From Saccoglossus kowalevskii (Eukaryota > Hemichordata > Enteropneusta > Harrimaniidae): a DNA stretch of 24,270 nt. The position numbers and the translations under genes are program-made. Location: positions 34,778 to 59,047 of the forward strand of contig NW_003158755.1 in NCBI RefSeq assembly GCF_000003605.2, given 5' to 3'. The notes beneath the pieces are model-generated. The model was given only the letters and a program-made list of their open reading frames with translations. It was not told the origin of the DNA and searched no databases. The number at the start of each line of letters is the position of its first letter. Within the stretch, counting starts at the first letter, position 1. Shown here piece after piece: positions 8,427-18,451 of this stretch.

Positions 8427-8494
8427 GCATGCGTGGAGCGCCCTCAAGTAGAGAAAATTCGCAGTCCTGTAGATTGCGGGCGCTCCATGCATGC
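8427..8494. repeat. Imperfect inverted repeat, 17-bp arms
   Basis: GCATGCGTGGAGCGCCC (8427-8443) is complementary to GGGCGCTCCATGCATGC (8478-8494) with one mismatch and a 34-bp spacer. The outer ends contain GCATGCG, close to an NRF1-type site. Could be a miniature transposon remnant or a foldback; no target duplication is clear. Confidence 0.7.
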
Positions 8495-9067
8495 GCCGAT
8501 TGACATAAACATCATTTTTTACGTTTCCATTGTTTGTCTAGAGAATGTGAAAATTGGCTAAAAGATTTCGATTTTACATGGAGGTAAAATAGGTGTGTTT
8601 TAATTATGATTGGTGGGTGTAGATGAATTGTTTTTCAGGCCATTAAGTGTAGAGCGAGAAAATGTACAATTCATAACGATATTCTAGCAACTTCGTTTTT
8701 TTTACCGTAAATCGTTTATTTTTTAAATACAAGTTGTTTCCTAGCCGTGACCTTTTTTTTAATTATAAGATTTATGTGATGAGAAGTTTTCGCATGGTAG
8801 TGGCGTTACGGTTCACCATGAATTTCAATTTTTATTGTAGTCTTACAGGAAATTTATCAGTTATACAACATTTATTTTTGTGGGCATCAAGGCAAAACAC
8901 CATGTAGTATACTTCCCAACTGAGTATTTCATTGCACAGTAATTATATATTTTATGATAGCTACTAGACTTTGTTTTTAAAGTAAATTGACAACATGAAA
9001 ATCAAAATACCTATTCCATATAGCAATTTGATGTAGTTCGTATAGTCTCCGAACGTACTGTAATGGG

Positions 9068-9143
9068 CTAATTATTCACTGGGTTTTAATTTTGCGTATT
9101 TTGCCGAATATAATCTGTGAAATTTATACCCAGTGAAAATTAG
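9068..9143. repeat. Inverted repeat with ~25-bp arms
   Basis: CTAATTATTCACTGGGT followed by TTTAATTT (from 9068) is complementary to AAATTTATACCCAGTGAA followed by AATTAG (9120-9143), with two or three mismatches. The structure is about 76 bp in total, of the size of a very small MITE or a foldback. Confidence 0.65.
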
Positions 9144-9541
9144 TCATTTTACAATATATAATATTCATTAAGTCAACTAACAACAGGTTAAACCCAGTTA
9201 ATCATATTATTAGATTAAAATAAATAAATTGTTCGATATATAATGAGAAAATAAACTATAACTATCATAGAACAGGCAGAGACAATAGTGTTCTCTCTCC
9301 TTCCCTCTCTAGCCCCATGCTTGGACGACAATAATAACCAATAGGTGAGAGACTACAGTGTTTATGCTATGAGAAAGTGCAGATCTTGAACGTACTTTAG
9401 TGCGAATACATTTTGTGATTGCCTAGCATGGCGGATGCACTTTAATTGAATTTAGTGAATTTACCTACTACGGTTCAAATGTTCGTCATGTATTTTAAGT
9501 CTTACCGGACAGGAAGTTTATGGTAATTTGTTACTACTCTG

Positions 9542-9598
9542 AATATCCAAACATATTTTAGTTACTTACTACCTTATACTAACATATGTTTGGATATT
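9542..9598. repeat. Perfect 15-bp inverted repeat
   Basis: AATATCCAAACATAT (9542-9556) and ATATGTTTGGATATT (9584-9598) are exact complements around a 27-bp spacer. Confidence 0.75.
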
Positions 9599-10002
9599 TA
9601 TAATTAGACAAATTCTACACGGAATTAAACTGTGATGGAAAACATGCCTTGTTTATTTATTTACCACTTTCTTCCCTCACATTCTCTTGATGTACAACTA
9701 ATTCCGAACAGAATATCAATCGTATTGGAGAAGCTTAAAAGCAAAACACATTAGGCCGATGTCACAGTTGTACGTTGATTTTGAACTTCAGTGTATTTTT
9801 TCAATAGAGTTTGGTTCTGTGTTAATTTTGTCATTGTGTTATTGTGTGTTAAAACCAACCTGAACAAAGGAATGATCTTCCAGTGGCCGACATCCAGTGT
9901 TTATAATAAACAAATAAAATAGCATCGGTCGGCAACTTTTTGTCTTTTTGATTCTGATTCCTGGACGGGACCGTCCGGCTAGGGAAGAAACCTGTGATAT
10001 AA

Positions 10003-10252
10003 ATGTTTGATGTGTAACAGATACACTAGTATGACATTATGTTCAGATGAGGATATTTATTCGGTCAAGTTAAACTATGCTGTAAGTACGGCATTCACTG
10101 TACTTTATTCACCATGTAATATGTAGATAGTTATACATGTTTGGTGGGTAACAGATATACTAATGCAACAGTATGACATTATGTCGGGAAATGAGGATAT
10201 ATACTTGGTGTCGGTAAACTATGTTATAACATTTATTCACCATACGATAGAT
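10003..10252. repeat. Local tandem duplication of about 120-130 bp
   Basis: 10003-10132 and 10137-10252 share, in order, GTAACAGATA, GTATGACATTATGT, ATGAGGATAT, TAAACTATG and TTTATTCACCAT, with small indels. The duplicated sequence has no recognisable function. Confidence 0.75.
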
Positions 10253-11156
10253 TGAAAAATATATTTATAATATTCGTGATATATAAGCAGATATTTACCC
10301 GATTCGAATGCATGTTGTACAAGAACGGCATGTGCCGGGAATAGGGAATATTGTAAGCTGTTATATGTAAAACATATAGGCCGATTTATCAGAGTACTAC
10401 GTTCAAGTCAGTGTCCACATAAACACATGGTAATTATGCCTTTCAAAACTGACACTTTGCCCACATATACCTCTATGACGTATTTCGAACAAAGGCAGGT
10501 ATAACACATGTGAAAAAGATTTTCACATCAATCCAAATAAACGACTTTATTCTAATACACCGGGAGTTATATAGCAAATACAAAAATATGTATGCACCAG
10601 GAAGACATATTTCGGTACCTGAATGTGAACTTAATCCCCCCACCCACAAACATACTTGGACTTTTGTTCTGTGGCTGAAAACATCAATTACCTCCACACG
10701 ACAGGAATTCAATAAGAATATTATACTGTTAGTTGTAGAACAGAGTAATACATGTACTTGAATGAAACGAATATTTAGGAAAAAATGAATAATTAGTTAG
10801 CTATTTATTTAATTACCAGAACATACTATCAAACAAATAACTCCCAGTGATATTGTTCCATCTCTCTGTTGACCATGTAGCTGATTTTTTCATCCATTTG
10901 TTTGACGAGTTTGGCTTGTCCTATGCAGCGATCATTGCTATAGTCCAGTCTTTTCACCCACCACCACCAGAATCCTTTGGGGACAAGACTAGCTGATAGT
11001 CCTTTTATATGGAGACTGTTTACTGATTTCCATCAGAGGCCTAGACCCAGAACAAGGGAACCAAAATATTTAGTAAAATTTAATTATCTAAGTAAGTTGC
11101 GAAATATTTTGAATGTAATCGCAAATAACATGTCCAGGAATTGTGCCAAAAACTTT
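10253..11156. other. No recognisable gene
   Basis: Short frames on both strands (10473-10761 and 10977-11159) overlap each other or lack domain signal. I see no repeats or ends here apart from a similarity of 10375-10415 to 9755-9800 (AGGCCGAT followed by an ACGTT-containing stretch). Confidence 0.4.
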
Positions 11157-12420
11157 TAATAATAATAATAATTAAAAGTTTGTATAGCGCCTAATATTCA
11201 TTATGATGATGCCCAATGACGCTGTCAGTTCACAGAAATGCTCTCTGAAACATTTAAGTTTTGAATGTAGATTTGAAAATGTTTAAACTGGCTGCAGAAT
11301 GAATGGCTGGTGGCTGACGGAGAAGCATGTGAGAATGAGCGATCGACATATGTCTTGAGTCTGGTTCTGGGCACTGTAGGTGTAGATGCATTACTTGCTT
11401 GAACAAAGAGTTCTGCCAGGTTGACGGAGTTGAATCAGGTATGATATGTAGGTTGGTGTTAATCCATGAAATGCCTTGTATGTGAGTAGTAGGATCTTGA
11501 ATTGAATTCTGTAAATAACTGGGAGCCACTGTAATTGATGTAAAACATGAGTAATATGAATAAAGCAGCACGATTCTGTGTCCTTTAAAGTAGATGTATT
11601 TGTGTGTCGGGTAAGCCATATAGTAAGGCATTGCAATAGTCCAGTTTAGCAACAAGAATAGAACATACTATTTTAGAACAGGTTTCAGCGGATAGATACT
11701 GTCGGATATGTCCAATACGTCGGATGTGCATGTAAATACTTTGACATGTAGTGGTGATATGTTTTCTGTACTGAAGGGTGTCATAAAATATTACTCCAAT
11801 GTTACGAGCGGCTTGTACTGGTTTTATATATGTAGATCCAAGTTGAAGACATTTAAGTGGAATGAGAGACAGGTCATATTTGGTACGGATTAGCATAACT
11901 TCCGTTTTTCATCGTTCAGCTGTAGTTTGTTGTTGGTCATCCAATCTTTGATGTCAAGAAGACAATTCGCAGTTTCGGAAATAGATGATGAGATGTTGGT
12001 TCTGGTGAATGATATGTATAGTTTATTGTCATCGGCATATTGGTGGAAGTTTGGTTGATGACTACAAATAATTTGACCAAGTGGTGAAATGTACAGTGAA
12101 AATAACAGGGGACCAAGTACCGAACCTTGGGGAACCCCATAATGAAGCTTAACTTGTTGTGATGAGTGATTGTTATTCACAATAGATTGATGCCTGTCCG
12201 TTATCTATGATGAGAGCCATTTCCAGTCTAGATCTTGTATGCCCATGTTGGCTAGTCGTGTCAGCAATATACGATGGTCGGTAGTACCAAAGGCCGCAGA
12301 TAAATTCAACAGTATTAAAATGACATAATGGCCAGAGTCTAGAGAATTTAAGATGTCACTAGTGTTGGTTCGTTACTGGAAACAGAAAAATGAAGCTGTC
12401 TGTGTATTCTGGGTTGTGCT
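11157..12420 (-). mobile_element. 5'-truncated CR1-like LINE fragment
   Basis: The minus strand encodes the second half of a jockey/CR1-clade reverse transcriptase and the region after it. The element ends at 11157-11174 in a TAA-type trinucleotide run preceded by a GGCGCTATACAAAC-like 3' end, a usual LINE 3' structure for this group. The 5' side fades near 12420, within the coding region, consistent with incomplete reverse transcription. Low similarity between frames and several lesions show an old copy. Confidence 0.85.
11240..12365 (-). pseudogene. CR1-like reverse transcriptase remnant
   Basis: Motif A reads LLNLSAAFGTTDH (12272-12312), where the family has a catalytic Asp in place of the first Asn. 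Then follow [19 protein letters not shown], the catalytic YADD loop ([11 protein letters not shown]), and [18 protein letters not shown]. The chain continues with AARNIGVIF, LDYCNALLYGLP, LQWLPVIYRIQFKILLLTYK and RSFSHA-type C-terminal blocks. Lesions: an in-frame TAG at 12205-12207, an apparent one-base loss in an A-run near 11900, and at least two further frame changes. No endonuclease domain remains. Confidence 0.85.
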
Positions 12421-13012
12421 CATTATGTTAATATCTAATCCCGATACAAAAAATAACACAGGGTAAAATATATCAAGTGATGCGAATTGAATATTGCAAA
12501 ATTTACCGCACTTACAACTGCGATATTGCAGCTGCTGACATGACAGTACAGTGCATCGATTTTAAATTAAATAACTAACCTGTACAATATAATGTGGTAC
12601 TACACCTAAAGACAAATTACCATTATCCATACATTGTTCATATGGTGTTCTAGTACCACTATGATAGCAACCATCTACATAGTAATAGTATACATTGTTT
12701 GGATAGGTTTGGTGAACGATAGTGGAACATCACAGAACACAGCTGACTGAAATGAAAACAACGTTTTATTTTGAGTCGAATTGCGCCCACGGTGCAACAG
12801 TTTCTCTTAATATAAGACTATATATTTTGATGCTTTGCGTGCGATCTGATTGAGCTACCATTTCATATGGAGAACACCGATTTGTTGAGAGGAAGGAATA
12901 CGAACCTGGTGCGCATATTTTGGACAGGTACTGATGTTTATACAAACAATTACGACTGTGGTGTGATACGTCTTTATTTTGAACAAAAAGAATTGTGTTG
13001 AGATTCTAAATC
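12421..13012. other. No recognisable gene
   Basis: AT-rich stretch between the LINE and the mariner-type element. No frame, repeat or motif stands out. Confidence 0.4.
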
Positions 13013-13610
13013 TACGGGGGGGGGGGCGTTCAATAAGTAATGCCCCTGGAACAATTCCAGTTGTCTGATCTAGATGAAATTTAGCGTGTGTATTGATTCA
13101 CATCTGTATGGGTTATGTTGCAAAAACAGCTCCAAATTAATTGTGGTTTCTGATTTACAGGTGAACTGAGTCAGGTGGGAAATGAAACCAGTTAAGTGTT
13201 GCGCAGTGATCCTGTTTTTGTGTTTGAAAGGACTCACACCAAAAGAGACTTTTGATGAAATGAAAGTAACTTATGGTGGTGATACCCCATCATATGACCT
13301 TGTAAAACGCTGGCATCGTGATTTCAAACATGGCCGAAAGTGTGTTGAAACAGACCTGGTCGTTCCTCTTCTGCTATGATGAGGCATTTGTCCGTCAAGT
13401 TGAGGCAGTCTCTTTGGATGATCGACGCATTACTGTTCGCCAAATAGCCCAAGAGGTCAAGATTAGTACAGGGCCTGTGGAAACTATCATTCATGAGCAT
13501 TTGCATAAGCATAAGGTGTCTACCAAATGGATTACAAGGTTGCTCACACCTTTCCAGTGCTCGAGGATGAATTTGGAGATGTCCCAAGAAGTTACGGCCT
13601 GGCTGTGAGA
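13013..13610 (+). mobile_element. 5' part of a mariner-type DNA transposon
   Basis: Starts next to a TA dinucleotide (13013-13014) with a G11 run and GGGCGTTCAATAAGTAATGC, resembling the terminal inverted repeat of mariner-family elements. About 150 bp later the transposase begins at 13182. No complementary right end was seen downstream to 14.2 kb, so the element is 3'-truncated or its right end has decayed beyond recognition. Confidence 0.75.
13182..13608 (+). pseudogene. Mariner-type transposase, N-terminal DNA-binding region, frameshifted
   Basis: Frame one (from ATG 13182) carries the first helix-turn-helix: ILFLCLKGLTPKETFDEMK and PSYDLVKRWHRDFKHGR. After the ETD at about 13352, two one-base losses shift to a middle frame reading GRSSSAM and then to a third frame (to the stop at 13606-13608) with DEAFVRQVEAVSLDDRRITV, RQIAQEVKIS, IIHEHLHKHKVS and RLLTP, the second helix-turn-helix. 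The catalytic domain (TGDETW and the later DD(D/E) residues) is missing. It cannot encode an active transposase. Confidence 0.8.
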
Positions 13611-16168
13611 AATATTACGGATGGTGAGAAAAATAGTGAAAGTGATGAAATTGTCTTACCTGAAAGAACAAGAACCAACATATTAAACACAAGACATGGT
13701 CTTTTCACTGCACAAGGAAAGAAATAACTAGTTGAAAATTATCAAACGATATCTCATTAGTCATTGTAATATTATGTTCCAAAATGAACCCCTTGCCCGT
13801 GGACAAAGCAAAGGAATTGACATATTGTATAGTTCACTAAATTAATTCAGCCAGTATTTCGAATACATGGGAAAGACACAGTTTGCGTTGTACAGTATGA
13901 AATAGAATTGCGAAAATGCTAAAAAAATAATATTCAAATCGTGCAAGATATATTTTATTTTGAAAATGAACATCATTCGCATCAACATCAGATACATTGT
14001 AGTGTGGGATGGTACTATGATTACGCCATGGATAGCAAACTATCCCTCATACACGAATATCTGAAAGAATCCCAACAATTAACGATATTATTTATACATA
14101 ATAGTGATTTTTGATTCACGGGTAAAATAAAACAAACACCCTAACATTTGTTGAACATTTATCAACCCTTAGAACCCCGTCGGCAAGCCAGTCAACCTGG
14201 TTTTCACTGCAAGAGGTTGCGACTCCCCTGCCAAATTCTAAGGCCAATTAAAAACCTGATACAAACACGTATTAAACGTGTTGCGTGAGAGCATACAAAC
14301 AAACAACAACATTGAATGATATGTATTGAATTAGACATACACATGAAACAACAAGAGGGAATAAAACGACATTTTGAATTAATTAAAGTGTAAAAACGAC
14401 CTCTGAACCATAACAGTTTGAAGTCGCAAAGGATTTGTAATTTTCCATTTTCCAAAGAATAGAGTGTCATTTGTAGTCCAAATGTATTCGAAGTACTGGT
14501 ACTTGGATTCAAATCTGCTGGTGAGTTTTGACAATTTCCAACGGATCCTAAAATAAAGAACCGTCCTCTCGTTTATTCCGCCGAGAGATATGGATAGCAA
14601 CTGATGAAGTGATAAGGATAAAAAAACACTCTCACACTGACGAGAGAGGAATCTACGTGAGAGTTGAGGTGGCAGAATAACGAAGGAGGAACCGTCAAAC
14701 CATGTAGAAATAGTATAAATGCGTGAAATGAAACAAACAACCCGTATTATTTATAAACTAAACTAAACACGTTTGCTGATGAATTATGTTTAATTGATTT
14801 ATTAATAATGAACATTTGTACATAATATAATAACCTTATATCCACAAAAAGGTTATATAAATAAATGCACACACGTATTAGAATGTTCTAACACACTATT
14901 CATGATTTACCTTAACCTCCGTAGGACAAGGCAAGTTTTGCGTAGAGAAACAAGGCACCCTCAATATCGATTTGTCGATTTGATCTTGGACAATTATTTT
15001 CCGTGTTACCCAAGGGAATGATGTGTATCCAATGGGTTCAAATCATTCACTGTGAGCAAGTTGTGTTGATTCGTTCGTGGCTCGATTGCCGACACGAACA
15101 CCTCGGCATTCAGTTAGGTCGTGTGTGTCAAGTTAGGACTGTGATATAATATTGATCCGATTAAAACAAAATAACGTATGACGTTTGACTCTAGAAGCAT
15201 TATTCATTGTGTCAGCAAAGAGACCATTTCAAGACCAATAACACCGGCACAAACCATATCCTATCTAAGAATTGGAAAACAATATTTAGCAATTAATTAT
15301 TATCAATGCTTTTTGTGTTTTAGCTGTGGTATAATAAATAATAAAAAAACATATTGACCGTCTAATGTGTTGTGACGATGACGAGTTTGGCGTCCCAATA
15401 ATTCCTATCTGTATATATTCCAATGCGTAATTTCAACTTCTCTTGTGCTCCATGTCTCATGTTCAATGTCTTGACTGATTATAATACAACCCGATATAAG
15501 CGTCACTAACCGCATCAACCTGTATTCAAGCGGTGTGGTAATTGGCTGAATTGAAAATAGAACTCGTTATACAAATCAGAACAGCGACGCTGTCCCTTGT
15601 TCGCTGCTAATTATTGTTTATTGGAAAGAACTTATATATTGTTCAAAGTTTTTATCAGAAAAGTACCTAATATACATATTTGTTTGTGTAATCCGTAATG
15701 TTGAAAATGTTCTTCTTACTTTAGTGCAGAGCGATACAAATAATGTATGTGATAACACTGTGCTTACAAAATTTTTAATGTACATTTGTAATATCGGTAT
15801 AAACAATATTAGCATACCCGTCAATGATATGTGCGGAATATCACGCCCAATTTTTGAAACATTTTAACAAGTTGTCAATAATCGCAGTAAAATTCGTATA
15901 TGAATCATTTAGAGGAGCGATGACTTGAAGGGTGAGAGATATGGTAAGCAATAGAATTGAACAAAATATAACATAAATAAATATTTCAGATATATTACAG
16001 ATGAATTGTTCCAATTTTTAACCTTTATTATGCTGGACACTATAAACATTCAAAACAATCGCAGTTACCAGAAACAGTAATCTGAATCTAAATCAAATAT
16101 ATAAAACAAGCATGGCTTCTATCTTCGAAAGAGTACTAGATTTGTACTAGAATTAATTATCACATTAT
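13611..16168. other. Long stretch without a recognisable gene
   Basis: Only minor structures are visible: ACTCTCAC/GTGAGAGT arms (14628-14635 and 14657-14664) and GTTCGTG/CACGAAC arms (15073-15079 and 15093-15099). Overlapping frames at 14204-14600 and 15618-15824 have no domain signal. No splice-supported coding exon was found. Confidence 0.4.
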
Positions 16169-16169
16169 G

Positions 16170-16800
16170 ATAAAACTTTGTACATGTGTAAACTGACTAC
16201 TGCCCTCAATATACCATATGACACTGAGTACGTATATACAAGCCAGTAGTATGGGTTTATACGTGAACTGAATTCTAACTTCGAATTGACATGTAAACTT
16301 ACTATATCTGTTATCTGTTATATATACTTTGCAATATTAATTACATATATAAAGGCAAGTAGTATGGATTGATCCGTAAACTGACTACAGACCTTAATAA
16401 ACAATGCGATAAAAGTACGCATGTAAATGCTAGTAATATGTTTTTTTTATGTAAACTGAAATCTACCCTCAATATACCATAGAATAAAGAGTTACGATAT
16501 AAAGGCTTCTGTACTATGGATAATTATAACTGACTAAAGTCCTCAATATACCATGCTACAGTAAATACATATATATATTGGCTTGTAGTAGGATTTGATA
16601 TGTAATCTGAATTCTGCGCTCAATATACTATGCGATAAGTACGCATGTAAAGGCTAGTATTATGGGATGTTATGTAAACTGAAATCTTCCCTCAAGATAC
16701 CATGTGATAACGAGTTCGTGTGTCGAGGTCAGCAGTATTAGTTAAAACGAAAACTGAGTACTGCCCTCAATATACCATGTAATAACGAGTTCGTACTTTG
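16170..16800. repeat. Diverged tandem array, ~75-bp unit
   Basis: The landmark CCCTCAATATACCAT recurs with starts at about 16205, 16468, 16542, 16619, 16691 and 16766, giving spacings of 72-77 bp in the better preserved right half. Each unit also shows ATGTAAACTGAAWTCT before the landmark and GTACGYATGTAAAGGCTAGTA after it. The left half (16220-16460) keeps partial units. About eight units in total. Confidence 0.85.
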
Positions 16801-17250
16801 TTTTGACCGTAGTGCAGTTTATTGTAATCGGTAACGAACGCACTAATCTGTTGGGGAGATTGATCGAAAAATGGTCAGAAATGTGTGCAAACTTGACTTA
16901 AGACATTGTCTTACCACATCCCGCAATAACATGTTAAACACAAATATTGAAAGTCGAGAGGTAGCCCGAAATGTATTACAAGCCGTGCGTGCTAGACAGA
17001 TAATGTTAGAAAATAGCGTACCAAGTTGTGAAGTACTTGCATGGGCGACAATCTGACCACTCCTCAATGTTATGTTTAATTACCTTGGAGCTTTTATATT
17101 TATTAAAGAAAAAGAAAAACTCCGGCGATATCATATCCATAAACAATCGCCTTTTAACAATTGATGATTCTGTGCTGTCGGGCCCAATGAACACGCAGAC
17201 GGCAGGTTCAAAATACAAGGAATGTTTACTTGTGTAATAACTAACAGTAC
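16801..17250. other. No recognisable gene
   Basis: Overlapping frames on both strands (16843-17254) are of similar length and lack domain signal. The plus strand from 17097 has an A-rich patch. Probably the flank of the motif cluster that follows. Confidence 0.35.
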
Positions 17251-17257
17251 TCAAAAC

Positions 17258-17301
17258 AAGATGGCGGCCCTGTCCCAGAATCCCATATGTTGCTTAGCAA
17301 C
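17258..17301. promoter_or_regulatory. YY1-like and X-box-like motif cluster
   Basis: AAGATGGCGGC (17258-17268) matches the YY1 site found near many animal start sites. GTTGCTTAGCAAC (17289-17301) is an X-box-like palindrome of the type bound by RFX factors. TCCCAGAATCCC (about 17273-17284) partly resembles the ZNF143 site. Three promoter-type motifs within 44 bp suggest a promoter or enhancer, but no attached gene was identified in either direction. Confidence 0.4.
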
Positions 17302-18451
17302 CTAACTGATGGCGGGAATATGGCCATGCAAAGTACGATATATGTTTATACTTTTATGCTCAGACACAACAAATTCATTGAGTTTGTATGTGAAAGAAGT
17401 TCTATTCAGCAGAGGTGTATGTCAGATGTGTATTCGTTTATACTAGCATTCTGCTCTTTATTCAATTACTTGTATTGATAATCAAGTCCTTGAATATTTA
17501 TCTTCATTTTCATTTAGGATGGGTGCCTACCATTAACATAGGTGATAACACATCCAACAGACTTCACGGAAGCATTCTGAATAACTTTTGTATCATGTGT
17601 TAACCTGGAAAAGTAATTCATTCAAAAAATAGTGTGCGTCGGGCCTAGGGTGTAGCGCGGTGGGCGTGGTGTGCCCGGTGGGTGTGGGGTGTAGTATTCA
17701 CAACTGCCAGTACACTACACAAAATTAGGTTAGGTAAATGCACCCTCTCTAGCTCGAATTAAATTGCATTGCTGTAAATAATAGCAATTCAATAAATGAA
17801 TAAAAAAATAAAAGATGTATCAGCAGGGATACAAATTTACAAACCACATATTACAACAGGTTGTGCATAGCTCCATCATTTGTTGTGTCGTGACATTTGA
17901 ACAAACATATATACAATGTATACATACTAACTGATGCACACATTAATAATGCTACAATTGATTTAAGTATTGTAACACAATTGTACTTTTGGTAGGAAAA
18001 AGACAATATCGTTTGTTTTATCACGATATTCCAAAAAGTAGACACAGCAAACATACTACTCAGTGGAACTAAATTAGTAATGCTTTGCTTGATTTAAGTA
18101 ATATTATCGGACAGCTAGATAATTTTTGTTGGGACTGTCCAAAAAAATCAATTGACTTCGGGGAAATAAATAAAATGGCGGCATGTATTTGTTGAATATG
18201 TTACTCCTACCCGACCCATGGTGCCGTTAACATTGGTCAGGACTGTTAAAAATAATCAATATGACTCCATATGGAGTTCAAAAAAAATTATATTATACAA
18301 CAATGATATGCACCATTTTCTACCATTCAATATTTTGGTGTTTATTGGTGAAATTAGGTTGGTAAAAAGAAAATATGTGTGTACCCATTAACATAGTATA
18401 TAATGGAACGGGGATTAATGATTTGTATTACAATGACTAGAAATAATATCG
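17302..18451. other. No recognisable gene; includes a G-rich tract
   Basis: Short frames only. 17641-17691 is strongly G-rich on the plus strand with GGGCGTGG and GGGTGTGG motifs of KLF/Sp type. Another YY1-like AAAATGGCGGC lies near 18172-18182. Confidence 0.4.

Larger units (their letters stand above)
8500..10001. other. AT-rich intergenic stretch with hairpins
   Basis: No protein-coding signal. It contains two separate inverted repeats described on their own, T-rich runs, and a CT-rich patch near 9293-9310. Confidence 0.4.

Noticed and set aside
13527-13727. 66-codon frame overlapping the end of the mariner-type transposase.
   Set aside because: Out of frame with the transposase and without recognisable domain.
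15030-15045. GGGTTCAAATC resembling a tRNA B-box.
   Set aside because: No A-box at the right distance and no cloverleaf stems.
16843-17254. Overlapping frames on both strands as a candidate gene near the YY1/X-box cluster.
   Set aside because: No domain, no consistent splice sites, and similar lengths on both strands point to chance.
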